DNA from: UBA3792 sp045114775
Lineage (GTDB): Bacteria; Bacillota; Clostridia; Christensenellales; CAG-138
Assembly (NCBI GenBank): GCA_045114775.1
Contig: JBGULC010000024.1
Coordinates: forward strand, 1-59,622
DNA: 59,622 nt
Reading direction: 5' to 3'
The first letter of the stretch is position 1, and each line of letters opens with the position of its first letter. Both the position numbers and the translations under genes were made by a program. Below are positions 40,721 through 48,554 of this stretch, in pieces. The notes below the pieces were generated by a model. It worked only from the letters and a program-made list of their open reading frames with translations, made no database searches and was not told the origin of the DNA.

Positions 40721-41968
40721 CTATCCCTCGCTCGGGATGTACTCCCCGAACGTCACCGTGACCTCGGAACGACTGTTGTCGCGGCGGATCGTCATCGTCG
40801 CCGTGTCGCCCGCGTTGTAGCCCGCAACGAGATCGGAAAGGTCGCTGTTTGAGGAAACGGTCTTGCCGTCGATCTCCAGAATGAGATCGCCCGCCTTAAG
40901 CCCTGCGGCGTCCGCGGCGCTGCCCTTTACGACGTCGGTGATCTGCACGCAGTTCGTACCGCCGTAGGAGAAATAACCGTAGCCGCTCGTGAGCGTGACG
41001 TTCTGCGTGTATACGCCGAGGTACGCGCGTCCGGTGACGTAGCCGTAGTGCAGCAGATCGTTGATCTCCTTGACCACGCTGTTGACCGGGATCGCAAACC
41101 CAAGACCCTCTGCGCTCGTGTCGGACACCTTCGCGTTGACGATGCCGATAAGCCGTCCGGAAGCGTTGAAGAGCCCGCCGCCCGAATTGCCGGGGCTGAT
41201 GGCCGCGTCGGTCTGGATCAGTTCCATCTCCGTATTCTCGACCGTAATGCTGCGCTTGACCGCCGAAATGATCCCGCTCGTTGCGGTCCCCCGCAGCTCG
41301 CCCAGCGGGTTTCCGATCGCGATCACGTCCTCGCCGACGGTCAGCATATCGCTGTCGCCGAGCGTGGCGGGTACGAGTCCGGTCGCGTCGATCTTGATGA
41401 TCGCAAGGTCGTTCCGTACGTCGGTACCGACGATCGTCGCCTCGTAGGCGGTGTCGTCGTTCAGGGTAACGGTCAGGCTCTTCGCGCCGTCCACGACGTG
41501 CGCGCAGGTGGCGATGTAGCCGTCCTCCGTCAGGATCACGCCGCTGCCGCTGCCCGGCTGCTCGTACGTCTGCCGCTGTCCCCAATAGGAAACGGTCACT
41601 TCAAAAACGCCGTCGATGCCCACGACGCTCGGCGCGCAGAGTTCCACGACCTGCGCGCGGGTGTACTGTCCGTCGTAAGCAAAGCCCGCAGACGGCGTCC
41701 CCGTTTTTTCCGGCTCGACCGTGACCGTCTCCGACGCGCTTGCAGCCGGGGTCGGCAGCTCCGCAGCCGTACCGATCCGGTCCTGCGTCGTTTCCGTGAT
41801 CCCTTCCGGGGTCGCCGCCGCCTTCAGCGCTTCCGCCTCGCGGTCCTGCTTTGCGGCGCGGTACATCATGAAAACGCCCGAGAACAGGCCGATGATCAGC
41901 GCCATTACCGAACAGGTGAGCAGCACCGCGGTGCCGACGCCGGTCTTTTTTGTTCTGTTGTATTCCAT
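40721..41968 (-). CDS. HtrA/DegP-like serine protease with PDZ domain
   Basis: I start at ATG 41968 behind GGAGGCGATCG, giving 415 residues. One N-terminal membrane helix (about 13-36), a variable Thr/Glu linker, then the trypsin-like domain: His in CAHVVDG, Asp in NDLAIIKID, Ser in GNSGGGLFN. A PDZ domain follows (GLKAGDLILEIDGKTV). It is a membrane-tethered protease for misfolded envelope proteins. It has its own terminator and is divergent from the DUF368 gene. Confidence 0.95.
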   Translation of the reverse strand: MEYNRTKKTGVGTAVLLTCSVMALIIGLFSGVFMMYRAAKQDREAEALKAAATPEGITETTQDRIGTAAELPTPAASASETVTVEPEKTGTPSAGFAYDGQYTRAQVVELCAPSVVGIDGVFEVTVSYWGQRQTYEQPGSGSGVILTEDGYIATCAHVVDGAKSLTVTLNDDTAYEATIVGTDVRNDLAIIKIDATGLVPATLGDSDMLTVGEDVIAIGNPLGELRGTATSGIISAVKRSITVENTEMELIQTDAAISPGNSGGGLFNASGRLIGIVNAKVSDTSAEGLGFAIPVNSVVKEINDLLHYGYVTGRAYLGVYTQNVTLTSGYGYFSYGGTNCVQITDVVKGSAADAAGLKAGDLILEIDGKTVSSNSDLSDLVAGYNAGDTATMTIRRDNSRSEVTVTFGEYIPSEG

Positions 41969-42164
41969 TCGATCGCCTCCGATCCGTTTTTTGCAATGCG
42001 TATTATATATCCGGATTGTGAACCGAGTTTGTCGCAAATGGGGCGTTTTCAAAAACAAACCACGATCGACGAAGTCCGTCGGCGCGGCAAAAAGCCGGGA
42101 CAGGGCGCCCTCGCGGATCCTTGCGGGCGTTTGTAAAAAAGATGTTATAAATCCTGCCGCGCGG

Positions 42165-42193
42165 TTGACGAAACGACTGCTCCGCCGTACAAT
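42165..42193 (+). promoter_or_regulatory. Promoter of the DUF368 gene, leaderless layout
   Basis: TTGACG (42165-42170), 17 bases, TACAAT (42188-42193). The predicted transcription start falls on the A of the ATG at 42,200. No ribosome site. Confidence 0.8.
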
Positions 42194-42199
42194 GAAACC

Positions 42200-43441
42200 A
42201 TGAATACGTCAAAGAAAATCCTGAATTGGATCGTCGCCGTGCTCAAGGGCACGCTCGTCGGTCTCGCCATCGTCATCCCCGGAGTCTCCGGCGGTTCGAT
42301 GCTTCTTACCATCGGCGTCTACGAGGACGCCGTCTCCATCACCTCGAAGGACAAAGCCCGCCGCCGCGCCGCGATCAAAAAGCTGATCCCCTACGCGCTC
42401 GGCATCGTGCTCGGCGTCGTCGCGCTGTCGTTCGTCGTCACGTGGCTGCTCGCGAATTTCGAGTTCTTCACGATCCTGCTCTTCTCGGGCCTGATCTTAG
42501 GCTCGCTGCCGATGCTCTTCAGGAAGATCAAGGGGCATAAGGTGAAGCCCGGCTACATCCTCGTCGCGGTCGTCATGATCGCGCTGATGGTGCTGCTGCC
42601 GTATCTGAACGACACAACGAAGGAAACTTTCAGACGCCTCGGCCCGACCGATACGCTGTCCGTCGGCGAACGCATCGTCATAGCCGACGAAACGCAGGAG
42701 GAGCTCGTTGTGCTGAACGGCGATCCGACCCGCACCGTCTATGAGATCAAGAGCGCGGGCGGCACGTTCGGCAAGCCCGAAGACGGCTATACGCTCCGAA
42801 ACGGCGCGGACAAAAAGGCGTTCATGCAGCTTTCCGGCGGAACGGTCCTGTCTGTCGATCAGGATAACGCGAGCATATTCGATTTCAAGATGAATGCGGA
42901 CGGCACGCTGACGCTGACCGTGCGCGGTTCCGGCGAAACGATGACCTCGCTCGCCTACCGTTCGGTCGACGCGCTGAACAACGGCGTATGGAGCGCGCTC
43001 CTTGCCCTGCTGCTCGGCTTTATCGCGGCGGGCACGATGATCGTGCCGGGCATTTCCGGCTCGATGGTACTTTTAGTGCTCGGCTATTACAACAGCGTCA
43101 TGATGCATCTGAAGAGCTTCGTGGTCTGCCTGCTTACGCTGAACTTCGCCGAAATGGGTCCGCACCTTCTGGTGCTGATCCCGTTCGGGATCGGCATCAT
43201 CCTGGGTCTTCTGATCGTATCGAAGGCGATCCGCTGGCTTTTAGACAAGCATCCCACGCCGACGTATTACGGCATCCTCGCGCTGATGCTCGCCTCGCCC
43301 TACGCGATCTTCCTGAAGGCGAAGTGCTTCGGTCCCGCGTTCGGCGCAAGCCTTGCGCAGTGGTGGTTCATCCCGGTCGCGGTCCTCTGCCTTGCGGCGG
43401 GCTTCGTCGTTTCCTTCTTCATGTCGAAAAAGGAAAGCTGA
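42200..43441 (+). CDS. DUF368 family polyprenyl-phosphate transporter (PopT-like)
   Basis: The product has 413 residues with about eight membrane helices. The family landmarks KGTLVGLAIVIPGVSGGSML (14-33) and AAGTMIVPGISGSMVLLVLG (about 274-293) form the inverted repeat of the transporter. A soluble insert of about 100 residues (about 140-245) lies between the halves, longer than in many members. DUF368 proteins were shown to flip undecaprenyl phosphate back to the cytoplasmic face for reuse in envelope synthesis. UppP, encoded at 54975, produces that lipid outside. The gene lacks a ribosome site and is probably leaderless. Confidence 0.9.
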   Translation: MNTSKKILNWIVAVLKGTLVGLAIVIPGVSGGSMLLTIGVYEDAVSITSKDKARRRAAIKKLIPYALGIVLGVVALSFVVTWLLANFEFFTILLFSGLILGSLPMLFRKIKGHKVKPGYILVAVVMIALMVLLPYLNDTTKETFRRLGPTDTLSVGERIVIADETQEELVVLNGDPTRTVYEIKSAGGTFGKPEDGYTLRNGADKKAFMQLSGGTVLSVDQDNASIFDFKMNADGTLTLTVRGSGETMTSLAYRSVDALNNGVWSALLALLLGFIAAGTMIVPGISGSMVLLVLGYYNSVMMHLKSFVVCLLTLNFAEMGPHLLVLIPFGIGIILGLLIVSKAIRWLLDKHPTPTYYGILALMLASPYAIFLKAKCFGPAFGASLAQWWFIPVAVLCLAAGFVVSFFMSKKES

Positions 43442-43465
43442 GGTTTTTTCCTTCTGTATTTGAAT

Positions 43466-43495
43466 CGGCGGGCTCTTAAGGCCCGCCGGTTTCTT
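43466..43495 (+). terminator. Terminator of the DUF368 gene
   Basis: CGGCGGGC (43466-43473), 7-base loop, complement (43481-43488), then GTTTCTTT. Confidence 0.85.
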
Positions 43496-43518
43496 TATGA
43501 CTTCTCATTTGCATCGTT

Positions 43519-43760
43519 TCTGCGGACGCCCGAAAGCGTCCGCAGATAAGCGAGACTCTTTTTCCTGATAGCTATTATAATAGCTATTATGATAATAGTA
43601 AGTAAGTGAGACTCTTTTTTTCTTTTATTCTTTAATAGTTATTATAATAGCTATTATAATAGGTAAGTGAGACTCTCACTTACTTTTCTTACTTCCCTGT
43701 CTTACTTACCTGTCTTACTTTCTCAGTCTTACTTTCTCAGTCTCACTTTCCTTATATACG
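43519..43760. repeat. Palindrome and tandem-repeat tract
   Basis: In order: an 11-bp hairpin TCTGCGGACGC (43519-43546); AT-rich 12-bp palindromes CTATTATAATAG in tandem, including perfect 20-bp palindromes at 43568-43587 and 43641-43660; a repeated GTAAGTGAGACTCTTTTT word; a hairpin GTAAGTGAGA (43663-43683); and five tandem units of about 13-14 bases starting CTTACTT (about 43684-43750). The CTTACTT units are the complement of the AAGTAAG words earlier. No gene is visible. Local base composition is far more AT-rich than its neighbours. Confidence 0.8.
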
Positions 43761-43844
43761 CCGCCGGGACGGAAAATCCTTCTTTTTCTTTGTGAAATTT
43801 TCGTGGTTTTTTCAACGCCGTTTCGAGCGCTTCCTGCATGTTTC

Positions 43845-43874
43845 TTGACAGGCGCGACGGATCCGTTATATACT
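43845..43874 (+). promoter_or_regulatory. Promoter of the large lipoprotein gene
   Basis: TTGACA (43845-43850), 18 bases, TATACT (43869-43874). A leader of about 26 bases carries AAAGGAG. Confidence 0.75.
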
Positions 43875-43906
43875 GTTTTTATCCCAAAACAAAGGAGAAA
43901 ACGCGC

Positions 43907-46105
43907 ATGAAGAAACGGATCGCAATGCTCTTGGCTGTGCTGATGGCGCTTACGCTGGCCGTCGGCTGCAGCTGCAAAAAAGAACCCGCCGTCGAAGAAC
44001 AGGAACCGACCGAAGCCCCGAAGCAGGAAACCGTGCTTCCCGGCATCTGGACGGTCAGCGACGTCATGGAAGACGGCGTCACGCTTTCGGCACAGGCGCT
44101 GCGCGATTACGGATTCGACCTTGTCGTGACGCTGTATGCGGACGGTACCGGCACCGTTTTCGTGAACGGTTTTGAACAGCTCGGCACGCAGAAGATCACC
44201 TATACCGACTCCTCTGCGACTTATCGCGGCAAGGAGTACGCGTTTATTCTGCACGACGGCTGCATCATCGTGGATTATCCCTACAACAACGCCGAGTATT
44301 CCATCCGGCTGAAGCGGCAGGGCGACGTGCCCGAACCGGTGCCGACCGCCGTGCCGGAGCCGACCGCCGAGCCTGAACCGACCGCCGAGCCTGAACCGGA
44401 CCTTGAATCGCTGTTCGGTGCCTGGAAGGTGACCGAGGTCACTGCCGACGGACACACCCTCACGGCGCAGGATATGCGTTACTACCGGTTCGACCTCATT
44501 GTCGAGCTTCTCGACGACTGCACCGGCACGGTGACCTCCGTTTCCGATCGGGACTTTTCCGCGGCGATCACCTTCGACGGCACGTCCGTAAACTATGACG
44601 GCGTCGAGATCCCCTACGCCTTCGACGGCGAAGCGATCACGATCGAATACCCGCTGAGCGGCCTTACCTTCACGGTGAAGCTGGAGCGCGCGCCGGAGAT
44701 CATTCCGGCGGATCCCGCAGAGCTCATCGGCACATGGAAGACGGCGAAGGTCGCGGCAGGCGACTATGTGCTTTCGGAGAGCGAGATCAAGTCCTACGGC
44801 TTCGACCTCTTCGTCACGCTGAACGGCGAGTACACCGGCACGGTCACCTCGCCCTCCTATCCGAATTTCAAAGAGGAGATCGCCTTCAACGGCAGCGCCG
44901 TGACCTATCAGGGCGTCGAGATCCCCTTCCGCTTTGAGGACGACACGATCACGCTGGAATACTCCATGAACGGCATCGCCTTTACGGTCACGCTGGAGCG
45001 CGCGCCCGAATCGCCCGAGGAAGAGCCTGTCGACGCGAAGCAAACGCTTTCCGATGCGTTCACAAAGACCGAAGAAGCGCAGTCGCTGCACATCGACCTG
45101 ATCACCGACATCACCATGCGCATCGTCGTTGCTACGCTCGGCGTCGATCAGGGCATGGCGATCAAGGGCGACATCCGGATCGACCGGCAAAAGGATCCCG
45201 AAGTCATGCGGATGGAGGTCGACATGGAAGTGGGCGACCAGAAGCAGAGCATACTGCTTTATGCCGAGGTCGCGGATGACGCCGTCGTTACCTATCAATC
45301 TGACGACGGCGGAAAGACCTGGAAACAGGCAGCCGGCGCTTCGACCGCCTTGGCGAACCCCGACGCGATCCTCAAAAACTGGATGAGCTTTGTCAAAACG
45401 CTCGAACGGACCGGCGTCGACACCGTCAACGGCATGGAAACGACGGTTTACACCGGCATGCTTTCTTCGGACTTTCTGACCGACTCCGGGCTCAATCTCC
45501 TCGAATCCATGGGCGGCGGCATGAGTCTTGACGAGTTGATGAAGGATCTTGAAGACATTCCCTTCACCGTCAATATCGACAACGAAACGGGATGCGTCGT
45601 CCGTTTCCGTCTGGACATGAACGACGTCATGCAGACGCTGATGCAGCGCTACATGAATCAGCAGCTCGGCGAATACAGCTCCAGCATCAACGTTGAATTC
45701 AAGATCAGCTCCGCAGTCATTGCGTATACGGTGTCGCAGATCAACGCAGTTCCCGCGATCGTGATCCCGGACGAAGCGCGCGTGCAGAAAACGGCGGAGC
45801 CGTCGACGATCGACGGCGCGGATATCGTCGGCGTCTGGGCGCTCAGCGCCGGAACCGACGACGATACGCAGCAGTATGTGGATATGATACTCTCCCTCGG
45901 CATGACCATGGAGATCACGTTCAACGCGGACGGCACCGGCACGCTGTCGATCGCCTACGACGGCGAGGTCGATAACACCGATATTACCTACAAACTGGTA
46001 AACGGTCAGCTCACGATCAACGGTGAAGATGTGCCTTTTACGCTCGACGGCGACCTTCTGACCATCGACATCGAAGGTATGGGACTTATTTTCAAAAAGC
46101 AATAA
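43907..46105 (+). CDS. Large lipoprotein with four lipocalin-like repeats
   Basis: The product has 732 residues from ATG 43907 behind AAAGGAGAAAA. The lipobox around AVGCS anchors it. Three units of about 95 residues follow (about 45-140, 165-260, 268-365). Each begins G-x-W-(T/K)-V and ends with a short beta strand before LER/LKR, with GTGTV in the middle. Then comes a domain of about 270 residues resembling LppX/LolA-type lipid-binding lipoproteins (SLHIDLITDITMRIV). A fourth unit (VGVWALSAGTDD...) ends the protein. This last unit is close to the single-unit lipoproteins at 58508 and 59029. Ligand unknown. Confidence 0.8.
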   Translation: MKKRIAMLLAVLMALTLAVGCSCKKEPAVEEQEPTEAPKQETVLPGIWTVSDVMEDGVTLSAQALRDYGFDLVVTLYADGTGTVFVNGFEQLGTQKITYTDSSATYRGKEYAFILHDGCIIVDYPYNNAEYSIRLKRQGDVPEPVPTAVPEPTAEPEPTAEPEPDLESLFGAWKVTEVTADGHTLTAQDMRYYRFDLIVELLDDCTGTVTSVSDRDFSAAITFDGTSVNYDGVEIPYAFDGEAITIEYPLSGLTFTVKLERAPEIIPADPAELIGTWKTAKVAAGDYVLSESEIKSYGFDLFVTLNGEYTGTVTSPSYPNFKEEIAFNGSAVTYQGVEIPFRFEDDTITLEYSMNGIAFTVTLERAPESPEEEPVDAKQTLSDAFTKTEEAQSLHIDLITDITMRIVVATLGVDQGMAIKGDIRIDRQKDPEVMRMEVDMEVGDQKQSILLYAEVADDAVVTYQSDDGGKTWKQAAGASTALANPDAILKNWMSFVKTLERTGVDTVNGMETTVYTGMLSSDFLTDSGLNLLESMGGGMSLDELMKDLEDIPFTVNIDNETGCVVRFRLDMNDVMQTLMQRYMNQQLGEYSSSINVEFKISSAVIAYTVSQINAVPAIVIPDEARVQKTAEPSTIDGADIVGVWALSAGTDDDTQQYVDMILSLGMTMEITFNADGTGTLSIAYDGEVDNTDITYKLVNGQLTINGEDVPFTLDGDLLTIDIEGMGLIFKKQ

Positions 46106-46165
46106 CGCGTTTCGCATCCGCGGAGCCGTCTTCGGACGGTCTTCCGACAATCTGCGATCCGGACA

Positions 46166-46193
46166 GGGAGCCGATTTCGATCGGCTCCCTTTT
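46166..46193 (+). terminator. Terminator of the large lipoprotein gene
   Basis: GGGAGCCGAT (46166-46175), short loop, complement to 46189, then TTTT. Confidence 0.85.
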
Positions 46194-46410
46194 GTGTGTC
46201 GGCAGCACCGCAGGTTCCCTTGTTGAAAGGGGCGCAAAGACGAGCGCCCGCTGTGCGGGAAGAAGCGAAAGCGCGGGCAGCGCGCGATCCGCCGCCGTAA
46301 TGAAGCGCCGCAGAACGGAAAGAAAACCGTACCGTACGCGGATTTCGACCGTGTGAGACCGCCTCCGTCCGCCGAAGGATCATGATGTGCCTTCGGCGCA
46401 GGAAGAACGG
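46194..46410. repeat. Degenerate composite intergenic repeat
   Basis: The stretch contains TTCCCTTGTTGAAAGGGG and a later GATCCGCCGCCGTAATGAAG, both recognisable as worn copies of the repeats at 47,350 and 48,290. No gene is visible. Confidence 0.5.
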
Positions 46411-46439
46411 TTGTCATGCGCGGAGCGGTGTGCTATACT
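46411..46439 (+). promoter_or_regulatory. Promoter of the acetyltransferase gene, leaderless layout
   Basis: TTGTCA (46411-46416), 17 bases, TATACT (46434-46439). The ATG at 46,446 begins six bases after the -10 box, where transcription should start. No ribosome site. Confidence 0.75.
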
Positions 46440-46445
46440 GGACCC

Positions 46446-47234
46446 ATGATACGGATGATCGCAAGAGAAGAAGCGAAGGCGTTTCCGCTTTCGAACGACG
46501 CGGAGGAGATTACGTTCCGCAAAATGCGGCAGCTTCTGAACGTGCCGGACGCGCTGTGTCTGTCCGACGGGAAGGATCTGCTGTTCGTGCGCGCCGGACA
46601 GGGCTTTCCCGCGTGGATCTATACGCGCCGCGGCATTTCGGACGAAGGCTTAGCTGAGCTTGCCGCTTCGCTTTGCGTGCTCAAAGAGACGAAAAACCTT
46701 GCGGGCGTGATCGGAAGAAGCAGCCTCGTCCGGTACCTCGAGCTTGCGCTGCCGTATAAGACGCGCCGCCGTCTGCCGCTGACCGCGTATCTCTGCGAAC
46801 GGCCGAACCGCTTTTCCGCCGCGGGCGAACGGGTTCCCGCAAAGGCGCTCGACCCCGCCGTCTGCGGCGAGATCCTTGCGCAGCTCGGCGAACAGGCGCG
46901 CGAGCCCATCCCCGAAGCTGCCCGCCTTGCCGCGGGGACCGATTTCTGCGAAAGCGACGCCTTTGGATGGTGCATAAACGGGACACCTGTTGTGCTGGTG
47001 CGGTTCCACGAGCGCAGGGACGGGCTTGCCTACATCGGATCGGTCGTGACGGACTCGAAGCACCGCGGGCACGGCTATGCGAAGGCGCTGGTCAGCTCCG
47101 TCTGCGCGGACGCGCACGAACGCGGCGAACGCACCATGCTCTATGCCGACACGAGCTACGCGCCCTCCAACGCGCTCTACCGTTCGATCGGCTTCACCGA
47201 AGCGGGTCGGCTGATCGGATTCGATTTCATATAG
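46446..47234 (+). CDS. GNAT family N-acetyltransferase
   Basis: The product has 262 residues. The C-terminal half is a GNAT fold: the acetyl-CoA loop is in VVTDSKHRGHGYAKALVSSV (R-G-x-G-x-A), and the final strand is TMLYADTSYAPSNALYRSIGF. The N-terminal 130 residues form a second, weaker domain with an arginine-rich segment, similar to two-domain acetyltransferases such as YeaL/FR47-like types. The substrate is unknown. The frame is open 10 codons upstream, but the -10 box lies there, so 46,446 is preferred and translation is probably leaderless. Confidence 0.85.
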   Translation: MIRMIAREEAKAFPLSNDAEEITFRKMRQLLNVPDALCLSDGKDLLFVRAGQGFPAWIYTRRGISDEGLAELAASLCVLKETKNLAGVIGRSSLVRYLELALPYKTRRRLPLTAYLCERPNRFSAAGERVPAKALDPAVCGEILAQLGEQAREPIPEAARLAAGTDFCESDAFGWCINGTPVVLVRFHERRDGLAYIGSVVTDSKHRGHGYAKALVSSVCADAHERGERTMLYADTSYAPSNALYRSIGFTEAGRLIGFDFI

Positions 47235-47264
47235 TGATAAAAATACACCATATAGGAACGATAT

Positions 47265-47306
47265 AAAGAATACCTATACCGAATATGGTATAGGTATATT
47301 CTTTCA
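47265..47306 (+). terminator. Terminator of the acetyltransferase gene
   Basis: TACCTATACC (47271-47280) pairs with GGTATAGGTA (47287-47296) around a 6-base loop, followed by TATTCTTTC. Confidence 0.75.
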
Positions 47307-47322
47307 CATGAGATTGAAACCG

Positions 47323-47775
47323 TAGGGACGAGCATTGCTCGTCCGTCCCGACGGGAGGCCGGGGTCCCTCCACTCCGCTTCCGCTTCGTTACATAGGCAG
47401 ATCACGCGTTTCTTGCGCGTACCATGCCTCCCCTACAGACCGATCATATCATCTTGCCTCCCCTGTGCAAGGGGAGGTGGATCGCGAAGCGAGACGAAAG
47501 GGTTGTTGATTGAGCGGACACAGGATCCGTGCGTTACAGTACAGTAGGGGACGCCGACGCTGGCGTCCCGCAAAAGAAAACCTGTCCCGAAAACGGGACA
47601 GGCGTTATCATCTGTGTTTCCGTTTGGAATGCGTTCCGTTCGGAAAGAGCAAAAGCGGACGGTCCATGACCGTCCCTACCGGATCTCACGACAGAAGCCG
47701 TAGGGACGAGCATTGCTCGTCCGTCCCGGTGTCCCGCAAAAGAAACGCCTATCCCAAAAACGGGACAGGCATTTT
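47323..47775. repeat. Cluster of intergenic repeats
   Basis: Two nearly exact copies of a palindrome starting TAGGGACGAGCA (47323-47350 and 47701-47727), a related one with CGGACGGTCC (47655-47680), a composite repeat CTCCCCTGTGCAAGGGGAGG (47460-47480), and two hairpins CCTGTCCCG/CGGGACAGG (47581-47602) and a variant near 47,747-47,772. The 600-bp gap has no gene. The last two hairpins could terminate the leftward gene ending at 47837. Confidence 0.75.
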
Positions 47776-47836
47776 ATGCGTTCTCGGACAATGTGCGGTC
47801 CGTTCCGAACGGAACGGTGCGCGAGGGGAGCCCTTT

Positions 47837-48088
47837 TCAGCCTTGCAGTCCGCGGGACTGGCGATCCATGTCCTCGACCACGATGTCGTAGATCTCGCCG
47901 AGCGTCGCACAGTATGCGAGCACCTTCCACGGCTCGTTGGTGTGGAAGTGGATCTTGATCGTCTCGGGGCTTCCGACGGCCAGCAGGCAGTCGCCCTCTA
48001 AATTGTTCAGAAAATAATCGCGGATCGCGTCCTCGTCGAGGTCGGTCCCGTCGATCAGCAGCTGCGTGTCATACTTGAATTCCAACAT
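47837..48088 (-). CDS. Stand-alone domain like the C-terminus of FakA (DAK2-type protein)
   Basis: The product has 83 residues from ATG 48088, behind AAAAGGAGAAAG. LLIDGTDLDEDAIRDYFLN, then GDCLLAVGSPETIKIHFHTN and PWKVLAYCATLGEIYDIVVEDM, match the small C-terminal domain of fatty-acid kinase A/DAK2 proteins (usual pattern: vKVHvHT.dP..vl.ya..yG.i.di.ieDM). In FakA this domain is only the tail of a protein of about 550 residues. No kinase part is present here and the gene has its own start signals. It may act as a ligand-binding or regulatory module. Confidence 0.75.
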   Translation of the reverse strand: MLEFKYDTQLLIDGTDLDEDAIRDYFLNNLEGDCLLAVGSPETIKIHFHTNEPWKVLAYCATLGEIYDIVVEDMDRQSRGLQG

Positions 48089-48554
48089 ATTCTTTCTCCT
48101 TTTATACGATCACGCGCCAAAGGCGCAATTTGTGACAAAGTCAATTCGTGTTCGCGGAACAATTCATCCGCAAAAGCGGACGCTTTTTGCGTGTCCCCCT
48201 CATCCGCCTGACGGCACCTTCTCCCCGAGGAGAAGGCAAGGGGAGGGGCGCAAGTTTGTGCCAACAAACCATAGGGAAGAAGGCGACGAGCGATCTGCCG
48301 CCGTAACGAAGTGGAAGCGGAGTGAAGAGCCGACCTCGGCGTCCCGCCGTGAAACGTACAAGCGGCAAAACAATCCTCCTGTCTGGCTTCGCCCGCCACC
48401 CTCCTTTACACAAGGAGGGCAAGTAATGCGCCGACGGACCGTAGGGGAGATGGCGACGCGCGATCAAACGCGCGACGATACCGCAGAAACGAAGCGAAGC
48501 GGAGTGAAGAGCCGTCCCCGGCGTCCCGCTGCGCCTACCTTGGCGTCCCGCGCT
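48089..48554. repeat. Gap filled with composite intergenic repeats
   Basis: The 466-bp gap contains CCTTCTCCCCGAGGAGAAGG (about 48220), a GTAACGAAGTGGAAGCGGAG word (about 48300) repeated in altered form at about 48490, and CCTCCTTTACACAAGGAGG (about 48402). These are the same modules found inside dnaX. Several ORFs read through but are repeat translations only. Confidence 0.65.

Noticed and set aside
43519..43760. CRISPR array
   Set aside because: Repeats are palindromic and AT-rich, with no regular unique spacers of 30-40 bases and no cas genes.
43715..46417. Minus-strand open frame of 900 codons opposite the large lipoprotein
   Set aside because: It is a shadow of the high-GC coding strand. 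It lacks a ribosome site and has Arg/His/Asp-rich nonsense composition, while the plus strand has a signal peptide, lipobox and repeated domains.
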